Shown here piece by piece: positions 17,085 to 27,300 of a stretch of DNA of 44,737 nt. The notes beneath the pieces were generated by a model. It saw nothing but the letters and a program-made list of their open reading frames with translations, was not told the DNA's origin and searched no databases. This stretch comes from Pseudomonadota bacterium. Its GTDB lineage: Bacteria; Pseudomonadota; Alphaproteobacteria; Rhizobiales; Xanthobacteraceae. A program made the translations under genes and the position numbers. Numbering within the stretch: position 1 is the first letter of the stretch; the number at the start of each line of letters is the position of its first letter. The stretch is taken from assembly GCA_023449855.1 (NCBI GenBank), contig JAEXHR010000091.1:1-44737 (forward strand), written 5' to 3'.

Positions 17085-17534
17085 TCAAAACTCTTCCGGG
17101 CATGGATCGATGATCTTCCACAGCTCCATGCCGTTTTTGACCTTCTTCATCTCCGGCGTGAGGCCGCCATTGCGGGAGAGCCAGTCTTTCACCGTCGCCG
17201 GATAATAGGACATCAGGTCCGAGGTGCCCTCGTAGCTGATGACTTTCATGCCGAAGGTGAAGGACTTGTCGTAATAGGCCTGATGGAAGCCGAGGCTGGC
17301 GCGTGGCGTAACGCAGACCTTGTTCAGCGGCACGATGCCGAGCACCAGGGTGCAGGCCGAATTGCAGATACCGTCGATGATCACCCGCTCGCGACGATCA
17401 CGGATGCGCTCATACTTCGCCTTGTATTCCTCGACATAGCCGCCGTGGTCGCGCGTGATGCGCAGATCGGCATGCGCGGGCGCGACGAAGAGCACCACCA
17501 GCGAAGTCAGCAGAGGCAGCAAGGAAAGGCGCAT
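17085..17534 (-). CDS. Secreted ClpP-like (COG3904-type) protein
   Basis: This small exported protein has 149 residues. The signal peptide is about residues 1-22 (MRLSLLPLLTSLVVLFVAPAHA). The core reads VIIDGICNSACTLVLGIVPL (about 51-70), followed by VTPRASLGFHQAYYD (about 76-90). A G-x-C-x-SAC element followed by a GFH motif is what I remember of periplasmic ClpP/crotonase-fold proteins grouped as COG3904. In that reading the Ser in NSAC would be the nucleophile and the His in GFH its partner. The cysteines may form a disulfide bond. No substrate is known, the enzyme activity is an inference, and it stands alone as a gene. Confidence 0.75.
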   Translation of the reverse strand: MRLSLLPLLTSLVVLFVAPAHADLRITRDHGGYVEEYKAKYERIRDRRERVIIDGICNSACTLVLGIVPLNKVCVTPRASLGFHQAYYDKSFTFGMKVISYEGTSDLMSYYPATVKDWLSRNGGLTPEMKKVKNGMELWKIIDPCPEEF

Positions 17535-17687
17535 CGGGCCACGGAACCGGTAAGAAAAAATCCCCCAAGACCGCGACCCGATAGGGCATTGGCCTAGCCG
17601 TCCGATTCTGGCCGGACAGTGCTATCAATTCGTTAAGCATCCGCTTTGAGCGAAAAAAAGGCAGGAACTGGTCCTGCCTCATTTCGT

Positions 17688-19205
17688 CTAGCCGTTGAGG
17701 AACATCCGGTAGACCGGATTGTCCGTCTCGTCCTCATAGGGATAGCCCAGCGCATCCAGCCGCTCGCCCATCCGGCCACGGTCGGCCGCCGGAACCTGGA
17801 GACCGACAAGAATGCGGCCGTAATCGGCGCCGTGGTTGCGGTAATGGAACAGCGTGATGTTCCAGTCCGGCTCCATCTGGTCGAGGAATTTCAGCAAGGC
17901 TCCTGGCCGTTCCGGGAATTCGAAGCGGAGGATCACCTCGCCCTTCAATTCCGGCGGCGCGCGCCCGCCAACCATATAGCGGATATGCAGCTTCGCCGTC
18001 TCATCGGCGCTGATGTCGAGCACCTTGTAGCCGAGATCGCGCAGCTGCTCGATCAGCTTCGCCTTCTCCTGCCGCGCATCGGTGAGCTTGATGCCGACAA
18101 AGACATTGGCTTCCTTCGCTTCGGCATAGCGATAGTTGAATTCTGTGATGACCTGATTGCCGATGGTCTGGATGAAGCGGCGATAGCTGCCTGGCTTTTC
18201 CGGGATCGTCACACCGAGCAGGATTTCGCGCGCTTCGCCCACCTCGGCGCGCTCTGCCACATGACGCAGGCGATCGAAGTTCATGTTCGCGCCGCTGCAG
18301 ATAGCCACCAACGCACCGGTGCGCTTGGCGTTCGCCGTGGCATAGGCCTTCAGCCCGGCGAGAGCCAGCGCGCCCGCAGGCTCGGCGATCACGCGCGTAT
18401 CCTCGAACACATCCTTGATCGCCGCGCACATCTCGTCGGTATCCGCCGTGATGACGTCGTCGAGCAGCTCGCGGCACAGGCGGAACGTCTCGACGCCGGC
18501 CTGACGCACGGCCACACCATCCGCAAACAGACCGACGCGATCAAGCACGACGCGATCACCCGCCTCGATCGCCGCCTTCATCGAAGCCGCATCCTCGGGC
18601 TCGACGCCGATCACTTTCGTTTCGGGCCGCAGGAATTTGATGAAGGAGGCGATCCCCGAGGCAAGCCCGCCGCCGCCGATCGGCACGAACACCGCCTCGA
18701 TCGGATCGGGATGCTGTTGCAGGATCTCCATGCCGACAGTGCCCTGCCCGGCGATCACATCGGGATCGTCATAGGGATGCACGAAGGTCAGATTCTGTTC
18801 GGTCTCGAGCTTGCGCGCATGCGCGGCGGCTTCGTCGAACGTATCGCCGATCAAGACAGCATTGCCGCCCCAATAGCGGACCGCATCGACCTTGATCGGC
18901 GGCGTCGTCACCGGCATCACGATGGTCGCCTTGATCCCAAGCTTCTGCGCCGAAAGCGCAACGCCCTGTGCGTGATTGCCGGCGGACGCACAGATCACGC
19001 CGCAGGCGCGCTGCTCGGGGGTCAGTTGCGCGATACGGTTATAGGCGCCGCGAATCTTGAACGAGAATACCGGCTGCAGATCCTCGCGCTTGAGCAGCAC
19101 CGGGCTGCCAATACGGGCGCTGAGGCGCACCATCTTGTCCAGCGGCGTCTGCACCGCGACGTCATAGACGCGGCTGTCGAGTATCTTGCGAACGTAGTCG
19201 GTCAC
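17688..19205 (-). CDS. ilvA: Threonine ammonia-lyase (threonine dehydratase), biosynthetic
   Basis: This PLP enzyme of 505 residues deaminates threonine to 2-oxobutyrate, the first step of isoleucine synthesis. The PLP lysine is K50, in FSFKIRGAYNRI. The glycine-rich phosphate-binding loop is PIGGGGLASGIASF, near residue 180. Two ACT-like regulatory domains follow: one from GVTIPEKPGSYRRF, the second from FEFPERPGALLKFLDQ. This long form is normally inhibited by isoleucine. The start is a GTG (VTDYVRKIL) with AGGA 7 nt upstream; an ATG at 19268 would add 21 residues of unlikely sequence. The gene stands alone. Confidence 0.95.
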   Translation of the reverse strand: MTDYVRKILDSRVYDVAVQTPLDKMVRLSARIGSPVLLKREDLQPVFSFKIRGAYNRIAQLTPEQRACGVICASAGNHAQGVALSAQKLGIKATIVMPVTTPPIKVDAVRYWGGNAVLIGDTFDEAAAHARKLETEQNLTFVHPYDDPDVIAGQGTVGMEILQQHPDPIEAVFVPIGGGGLASGIASFIKFLRPETKVIGVEPEDAASMKAAIEAGDRVVLDRVGLFADGVAVRQAGVETFRLCRELLDDVITADTDEMCAAIKDVFEDTRVIAEPAGALALAGLKAYATANAKRTGALVAICSGANMNFDRLRHVAERAEVGEAREILLGVTIPEKPGSYRRFIQTIGNQVITEFNYRYAEAKEANVFVGIKLTDARQEKAKLIEQLRDLGYKVLDISADETAKLHIRYMVGGRAPPELKGEVILRFEFPERPGALLKFLDQMEPDWNITLFHYRNHGADYGRILVGLQVPAADRGRMGERLDALGYPYEDETDNPVYRMFLNG

Positions 19206-19482
19206 GGCGAAGTCCTGAAACTGGTGCCACGCAATCAGCGCGGCGAAACATCGGGCCGAGATGGGCACCGAAATGCGAGGAAAATCAAGCCCGTTCTGTA
19301 GATTGACACCTATGACGGGTGCAATCGGTAAGAACCTGCAACGATTTTCGGACGATCAGACGCCTCCCTTTCCAAGCTGACCGGCGCATGAATATGCCAC
19401 GAATAGCGGCCCGCATGCTCTCATCGACCGAACGGATAGCGACCCGGCATCTGCGAGACGCGGAAGGCAAGGTATGGGCCGA

Positions 19483-20895
19483 TCAGGCTTGCTGCAGCGA
19501 CCTCGCCGGCTCCGCGGCGCTCACCGTCTGATCCCACGGACAGGCCATGGCGAAGACCATCCAGAACAACACGCCGATTTCGCCCGAGGCGATGCTGGTC
19601 AGCGGCATATGGATGAGCAACGCGCCAAGCGCGAGCGAGCCGAGCACGACGCCTTCCCGCGTCGGCATCCGCCACGCCGCCGAGACGCTCCACAGCATCA
19701 CCCAGATATAGGCGGCCAGACAGATCATCCCGACCGGGATGCCCAATGTCACCCAGCTGGCGATGATCTGGCCATCGATCGGCATGGCGCCGGCCACACC
19801 GACATCGGTGATGGTGAAGCCGGCGCCCCACAGAAAGCTGTCGGGCGCGTTCCACAGCGTGACGAATTCTTCGAGGCGCTCGGCGCCGCTGCCGTCTTCG
19901 GAACCGCTGCCGAGCGACTGCAGCCGCGTGGTGATGACATCACCGAACGGCGTGAACAAGACGGCGCAGGTGGCCGCGACCGCGATGCCGACGCCGGTCG
20001 TCACCGCGCGGACCCGCGTTGCCGCGAACACCATGCAGAACAGCACGCCGAGCGCGAGCCCGAGCCAGCCGGCACGGTAGAGCGACAGCAACAGGCCGAG
20101 CGCTGCCGGCCCCATGGCCAGCAGCGACTGCCAGCCGGGCCGCAGGAAGCCGAGCAGCAGCAGGCCGGTCGCAGTGAACGTGCCATAGGTGGCCGGGCCG
20201 TTCATGGTGCTGAACACGCGCACCATATAGGGCAGCGGATAACCGGCCGAGGTGATGCTGGCATAGTTCATCCAGAACCGGTCCCAGGCCGGCGGATCGA
20301 CATATTGCCAGATGCCGTAAAGCCCCGTGATCGGCAGCACGACGAAGAAGGCGCCGGCCATCGCATTGACGAGCTCGCCGTCCGATCGGGCGCGCAACTG
20401 CAAGGCGACGGCGTAGAGGACCGGCGCGCTCCATTTCAGCGCGCCATTGGCGGCGTTGAACCAATCGTTCTGCAGCATCGACGCCGCCGCGGCATAAGCG
20501 GTGCAGAACAGGATGATCACCGGCGCGATCAGCCACGGATTTCGCGGTCGCTCCTTCAGCGACAGCCACGTCCAGATGCTCGGCAGCGGCATCAGGATGA
20601 ACAGCAGCGGGCCGATCAGCATGATGCTCGACTGGTCGAAGCCGATCGTGACATCGACGAAGCGCCGCACGAACGGGGTGAAGGCGAACAGCATGATCGC
20701 CGCCTGCACATGCGCTGCGGCGCTCTGCCGCCACGCATACCAGCCTGCCACTGCGCACCCGGCCACGAATAACGGCCGCGACAGCGATCCCAATGCCGGC
20801 CCGATCGCAATCGTCACGACGAGCAGCAGCACGGCCGGCAGCCATCCCGCCAACAGCAGCCCGAGGAGACGCGATGTGAGTCGGCCCTGATTCAT
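19483..20895 (-). CDS. O-antigen ligase/polymerase-like membrane protein
   Basis: This polytopic inner-membrane protein of 470 residues has about 11-12 hydrophobic segments. A polar periplasmic loop after residue 210 contains YGIWQYVDPPAWDRFW, and a second one around 325-365 contains GSGAERLEEFVTLWNAPDSF. The pattern of short loops with one larger loop, followed by LSLYRAGWLGLALGVLF, resembles the Wzy/O-antigen ligase family. In that family, RxxW-like words near such a helix start the catalytic loop. It probably handles a lipid-linked polysaccharide, but no sugar genes are adjacent, so its product is unknown. Confidence 0.7.
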   Translation of the reverse strand: MNQGRLTSRLLGLLLAGWLPAVLLLVVTIAIGPALGSLSRPLFVAGCAVAGWYAWRQSAAAHVQAAIMLFAFTPFVRRFVDVTIGFDQSSIMLIGPLLFILMPLPSIWTWLSLKERPRNPWLIAPVIILFCTAYAAAASMLQNDWFNAANGALKWSAPVLYAVALQLRARSDGELVNAMAGAFFVVLPITGLYGIWQYVDPPAWDRFWMNYASITSAGYPLPYMVRVFSTMNGPATYGTFTATGLLLLGFLRPGWQSLLAMGPAALGLLLSLYRAGWLGLALGVLFCMVFAATRVRAVTTGVGIAVAATCAVLFTPFGDVITTRLQSLGSGSEDGSGAERLEEFVTLWNAPDSFLWGAGFTITDVGVAGAMPIDGQIIASWVTLGIPVGMICLAAYIWVMLWSVSAAWRMPTREGVVLGSLALGALLIHMPLTSIASGEIGVLFWMVFAMACPWDQTVSAAEPARSLQQA

Positions 20896-21036
20896 GCCGT
20901 CAGACTATAACGATCCACGGATGCGCTGAAGGCAGGCGTGCTGCTGATCGATTGTGGCGGGAGGCCCGATGATCCGTCCGCCCAGAGCTCGGATCAAGCG
21001 AGCTTTCACAGGGATCGGCTAAGCATCTGATCTTAT

Positions 21037-21113
21037 TGGCGCACTCGGAGCGATTCGAACGCCCGACCCTCGGAATCGAAATCCGATGCTCTATCCAGCT
21101 GAGCTACGAGTGC
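21037..21113 (-). tRNA. tRNA-Arg (anticodon UCG)
   Basis: The minus strand folds into a complete 77-nt cloverleaf. The acceptor stem GCACTCG pairs perfectly with CGAGTGC, followed by discriminator G and an encoded CCA. The anticodon arm is TCGGA-TTTCGAT-TCCGA, with anticodon TCG at 21077-21079, which reads CGA (and CGG by wobble). The T loop GTTCGAATC and the D loop AGCTGGATAGAGC are standard. Confidence 0.97.
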
Positions 21114-21271
21114 ACGCGAGGGCACCATAGTCATCGCGACCACAAAAGCTAGCCCTTTCGTGCCCCTCTCCTTCGTATCCAATCGCCTCCGGATTCGATC
21201 GCTGCGCCCCTCGGCATTGAGTTTGCTCGTCCAAACAGGTGACGAGACGCGGTTTCCGCGTGCGGCGAAAG

Positions 21272-21295
21272 ACGCCAGTCCCGATGGACTGGCGT
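21272..21295 (-). terminator. Probable terminator of the haemagglutinin gene
   Basis: ACGCCAGTCC at 21272-21281 pairs perfectly with GGACTGGCGT at 21286-21295 around a 4-nt loop. On the minus strand the hairpin is followed by CTTTCG, a weak U tract. It lies about 55 nt past the stop of the 11-kb gene. It probably ends that transcript before the tRNA gene on the same strand. Confidence 0.6.
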
Positions 21296-21349
21296 TCGCC
21301 ATTTCAAGGTCTCGGATGCTGGCCAGGCTACGTTGCCAAGCCCCCAAGC

Positions 21350-24300
21350 CTATGGCTGCAGGAGCAGCTTCTTTTCCTCCGCCGAGAGCTCGGTTTGACC
21401 TAGCTCGTTCAGGTGACCGGCGCCGACGACCTGGAACGGGCTGCGGGTATCGTAGGTGTGCTGCCGGGAGCCGCTGCGCTTCCTCTGCTCTTCCTCGCGG
21501 CGCTGCTGGTCCTGGCTGTCACCGCCGCCATATCCGAGAACTTCGACGATGATGACTGATGGACGCTCGTTCGCGGATGCCTGCGAAGCATCCTTCACCG
21601 CATCGGCCGCGGCCTTGTCCTTGGTTTCGACCGTCAGGTTCACCGCAACGGATTCCTGCTTCGGCACCCCCTTGGATTCGCCAGACACCTTGATGTTGTC
21701 GATATTGAGCACGAACAGAGCCGCAACGTTGAAGTTGCCGCTGACCCGGATGCCGGCATCGCCGGCATTCACGGTGCCGCGCGGCGCGATCAGATCGACA
21801 TCACCCGGCTCGACGCCTGTAAAGCCCTCGACGGTGCCGATGCCCGAGCCGCTCATATCGGCCTTCTCCTTGATCTCGGTCACCGTATCAATATTCGTCA
21901 CGACTTCAGGAGCCGACGGCGTGCGCGTCGTCTTGGCGCCGCGACCAGCGTCGATATCGCCAAGCGTGGTCCAGATCGTCTCATCGCCACCAGCGAAGGT
22001 GAGGATGCGCGACCTGTTCACGATCGCATGATCCCGCGCGAAGATATTAATGTTACCATAACCCAGAGTGACCAGACCGTCGCCAGCCGGCACCTGCTTC
22101 TGCAGCGAAGCAACCTGCAGGCTGCCACCGGGCGTCATCGTGACGATATCGCCGCCTGCCATGGTGCGCAGATAGATGCTCGATGACGTGATATCGCCCT
22201 TCCACTCACTGCCCGGAAAAAGCGTGGCGATCGCACTGAAGCCGCGTTCATAGCCGCCGGGAATGGCTTCGTCGTTCTTGCTGCGGCCGGATTGACGGAG
22301 CTCCTGGAAATAGACTTGGCGAACGAAGCGTTGCTGAGTTAGCTCGGGCATCGATTGGAAGACGGACCAAGCCTCCAGTGGAGACAACTCCCGTCCGATG
22401 ATCGACTTGACGAACGAGACGATACCGGCTCGCGTGAGCTTGCCATCACGAGCGTCGTCGCGGGCATCGGTTAGATAGATCGGAAGCTGTCGTCTATCTT
22501 CCGACGCTATCAGATATAAAGGCATTGATGCGACATTGGCGGGATCAAGATACGCGGCAATGAATGCATCATAGGATGGCGTTTTATCCTTTAGGCCTGC
22601 AATCAGCTCGATCGACGCACCGTTTTCCGGCAATCCGAGTATCTCGCTGCCGATGACAGGCCGATTGCTGCCGTCGAAGCGGCGGTTACCGGACGTATAG
22701 ATGCGCGGAGCGTAGATGTCGCGTGACGCAGTGAGCAAGATCGAGCCAGGCCCCTGCACGGTCAGATTGGTGGTGCTGACATCATTCCCGGCATCGAGCC
22801 AGCTGACGTCAACCTGGTGCAGATTGCGCAACTCCGCCGTGAGATCGCGGATGTCGCCGCCAGCCCGGATCCACAACTGCTCATTCGCCTTGATCGTGGT
22901 GGTGTAGGTGCCGGGAAGTACCCCGATCTTGCCGACCACCGATCCCGATGTCGAATAAATGCGGCTCGGTTCATAGTCATTGGCAAGGAGAAGAGCGTTC
23001 GGATTGTCGATCACCTGCGTCCCCCCGTATTGCCCTAGACCGAGAATGAGGTTGGAAATTCCTTGATTCAAGGGAAACAGGGAACCCGTGCTACCCGACG
23101 GACGGAACGCCGACGGCATCGCGGCAGGATTATTGCGCGCCATGATGATGTCACCAGTCACGACATCCTTTTCGGCAACGATGGTCAGATCTGCGTTCGT
23201 CGCCGGCATTGTCCGCATCTCGCCGGTATTGCTGAAGGCGCCATTCAACGCCGCAATGTGCGTAACGGCTGGATAAATATTCATCGCGTCGCCGGCCTGC
23301 GCCAGCCAGTAGCGCCCCGCTGCTGGCTGCCCTCCATTCGGAAAGACCGTGGAAAGTGCCCAAGGTCCTCCCAGCGTAACATCACCGCCGATCGACATCA
23401 GCGACAGCGAGGTCCGCTCAGTATAGCTCGTCATGTTGGCGCCATAGTCATAACGCGAGCCTCCGCCTGATCCGAACGGCATCAGCAACATGAGCGCGTC
23501 CGCGACCGTCTGTACGGTCATATTGCCCGCTGTCTTGACCTGCATGTCGGTATCGCCAAGAGCCAGGATCGGCGCCAGCGGCAGAAGTTCATTCACGCTG
23601 GAAGCGGTGCCGGTACTACGAGTCACGGTTCTCGTGGTCTGGCCGAAGCCGAGCGATCCTGCCAAAATCGTCGCGCTGCCGCGTCCGACATAGTACTGAC
23701 CGCCATTGATGGCACCGGCCACGTCAACCGTCATCAGGCCGCCATTGCGCATCACGAGCGTCTTCGCTTCGCCGGGTGAGCGACCGCCACGCACCTGGCC
23801 GTTGGTCGCCAGCGCCAGAGTGACATCCGTGACATCGCCGCCGGCCGAAAGCGCAATATTGCCACCGCCCAGCGCGCCGATCCCGTGCTGGAATTTGGAA
23901 TAGTCGACCCACCATGCGCTTTGCTGGGCCGCACTCTGCCAGAGGATCGGATTGTATGCGGGATGGCTGGGCATGCCGATATAGTTGGGGAACATGTTGT
24001 CGACCACGGCAACGAAATTACCATCCGCATCGACGCGTCCCTGACGCAGCAACCAGTCGGCGATCAACTGCTGGCGATCTGTCGGGATCAAGGCTTTCAC
24101 ATTGCGACCGGCCTTGACTGAGACGTTGCCTCCGTCGATCCCGTATTCGGGGTTAGCTACCAAGGTGTAGACACCGTTGATCCAGGTATAACGTGGGTTC
24201 TGCACGAAATCGTTGAACCCCGTCGTGTCCTTCCGGCCGGCCGTATAGATCGCCGACATATAGTTGGCGAGAGTCACATCGCCGCCTGCACTCACCGACA

Positions 24301-27300
24301 GATCACCGGTCCCGGTGCGCACCAGATAGCCGTTCGTCGCGTCACCAACTGTGACAGAGCCGGTAGCCCCCGGCGCAAGCATCATCGGATCCGCTGCATT
24401 GAGGTCTGCGCCTGCGATCAGACGCAGATCCCACGAGCGCTGATCGTTCAATGCACCGCTTCGTCCGGCCTGATTGAACCCGTCGCTTATATTGGCGAGG
24501 ATGTTGAGGTTTCCAGCGGCCCGGAGGGTCAAGCCGCCCTCGTGAGCAGGCATGCTTGCGAGGCTCCAGTCCTGACTGACTGTGAGATCGCCGCTGCTCC
24601 GGATTTCAACGCCGGGCATTACGGCTACGTTGGTCAGACCAAGACGCGTTGCAATATCCGAGGCATGCGAGGCGAATGCGTTGCTCGCATTGACGGCGTC
24701 CTGGATCAACGCAGCATCAACGACGCTCACCGAACCTGGCGCGCGCCAGACGCCCTCCAGCACGCTCGACCGCGCGCCGATGATATTCGCGACAAGGCGA
24801 TCCACCGCGACATGATCGGGACCAGCGACCTGCATGGCGCGGAAGCGCACCTTGCCTCCCTCGCCGCCGGACACGTCGATATTGCCGCCGCGTATGTCGA
24901 GCCGCCCGTTGCCCGCATCCAGCAACACGCGCCCCCCACCGAGCGCCGTCGTCGATGTCGCACGCAAGGACGACGATGCATCCATCACTAGTCCACCGCC
25001 ACCGACCATGGTAATGCTGCCACCATAGGCCTTCACCGCATCGACGATCCCTGCGACTGTGATCTCGCCAACATCGGTCGCAAGGCTGAAATCCTCAACC
25101 TCCGTCACCCCATTAACCACGACATTGCCACTACGCACGCGGAAGCTGCGCGACGTGGTGAATCCCGCAGCATCGAGCTGGCGACTGAAGCCTGCAAAAT
25201 CGGGCAGTTGCGCGATATCGAGCGTGAACTTGCCGCCGGCGCCCCGCGGGGCGCGCGCATCGATGGCACCATTGAGCGAAACTGTTCCACTCGTCGCCGC
25301 AACGGCCGTGAGCGTGCCGGCATTGCCGCCGCCGGTGACCGCAGACAGATCGAGCATAGATCCTGCCTGCACATCGACTCCACCGCCGACCGCGGTAAGC
25401 GAGATGCTTCCCGCATCGGCATATTCGACGATGTCGTAGAACGATTTCGCGTAACCGCCGACATCGATCCGCGCACCGGGCGCCAGAACCAACGCGCCGT
25501 TTCGCGCATTGAGATTGACGCTACCGCCAAGCGCGTCGATACGCCCCGCGAAAACAATGTTGCTCGCGACGAAATCCCAGCGCGAGCCGAGACTGTCCGC
25601 ATCGCGCGCCAGCGGCTGCGCGTCAGTGCCGACTGCCAACAACGCGCCCGTGGTGGTGAGCGAATGCGCCGAACCGTTACGCCCGGTGATCACCGGCGTG
25701 CGGATAATGACCGAAGCGGAACCCGCATCGAGAGAGCCGCCGGTCTCGCTGACAATGCGCGTACGCCCGGTCAGATCCACGCTCGAAAATCCACGAAGGG
25801 TTTTCGCGCCTGCACCGAAAACGAGATTGTCGGCAGAGAGAACGAGCGACGCCTGATTGGGGACGCCCGGTTCAACAAACGTGCCTACCGAGTTGCGCAG
25901 GCGCAACGTATTGCCCTCAATGGCCACCTGCCCGGCGGCCCGCGACACGAGCCCCGCGGCGTCCAGGGTTACTGACCGCAACCCGGCCGCCCCGAAATTG
26001 ACCCCGGCGTAGAAGTCGATGGTCGAATAGCTGCGCAGCGTCAGGTTCTCCGAAGCAGCAAAACGCGACAGCGTAGCGACGTCGAATGTCAGGCCACCAG
26101 CGCCGCCCGCACCGAAATTGATGCGACTGGCGCCCAGAGTGATGTCGAGAGCGGCGACCGTCGCAGAGCCGGCAAGTGTCGTATCCCGCGTGGCTTCGAC
26201 CAGCAGCGCCTTGCCGCCATTGACGACCGCCCCGGCGCGGATATCCACGACACCGCGCGGCGAAGCAGCATCGATATTTGTTCTGGTCACATTGACCGCA
26301 TCGCCATTCGACAGCCGCATCACCGCGCCGTAGTCCGACGTGCCGCCCGCAGGCGTCATGACGAGGTTGCCACCTCCACCAGCAATATTGCCTTCCGCGG
26401 CGATGACACTCCCCTCGTCGACGATCAGAGAATTACTTGACGCCAGAATGAGTTCGGGGCCCGTGAGCGCGCTGCCTGCATCGTTGCGCAAGATCACGCT
26501 TTCTGCGGCGACCGTTACCCCCGTCCCTGTATTGGACCCTTTTCGTGTACCGCCAATCAGCAGGCTTTCGGCACCGAGCGCGCTCAGCCGTGCGGTATCG
26601 AGAACGAGATAACCGCTGAGATCGCTGACATCGTGGCCGGCACCGGCCAGTACAATCTTGCCAGCCGAGATATCGACCCAGCCACCGCGGCCGTCGCCAG
26701 CCCCCTGCGATTGCACGCCGCCGTCGAGCGTCAATTGCTGTGTCGCCTTGAACAGCAGCGAGCCACCGTCCATCGGCAAGCGCGGCGTCACCACGTTGAC
26801 GCCGGTCAAACGATATTGCGACAGCTTGAACGTTTCGGAAGCGAAATATGCGTTGGCGGTCCGTTCGTTGAACTCCGAATAGCGCCGGATGGTCGATCCC
26901 GGCAGCAGTCGCCATGTGGACGATAGTTGGTCGCTCGATCCATCAAATACGTTGCCACGCCGACCGGACATCAGCATCGAACCATCGAGCAAGGTCAGCG
27001 AAGATCGAGGCGTATTTCCGGTAGACCCCGCGACCATCTGGATCGCCATCGCACCTGGCAGCAACGCGTAGTTTGCGGGGAGCAATGTATACCAGCCCGC
27101 CGCAACACCGCTTCCCCCGTCGAGCCAGACGCGGCTGCCCGTTGTTGTTCCGGCATTGATCGCCGCGGATGCAGATGCCGTGTCCGGGACGATCGCGTAC
27201 ATGCCCGGACGGGTGAGCACGTTGTGCGATCCACCTGTACCGATCACGTGCTCCGATGCGTACAGATCGCCGCCGCCAGCGATACTGATGGATGAACCTG

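Noticed and set aside
17646..19301. A 551-codon open frame on the plus strand
   Set aside because: It is antisense to the threonine dehydratase gene, whose PLP and ACT motifs are complete.
20896..21036. AGCTCG/CGAGCT inverted repeat downstream of the tRNA as a terminator
   Set aside because: The stem is only 6 bp and has no U tract on the minus strand.
21033..21347. A 104-codon open frame ending in an AQLDRASDFDSEG-like tail
   Set aside because: The tail is a translation of the tRNA-Arg gene, a well-known false protein.
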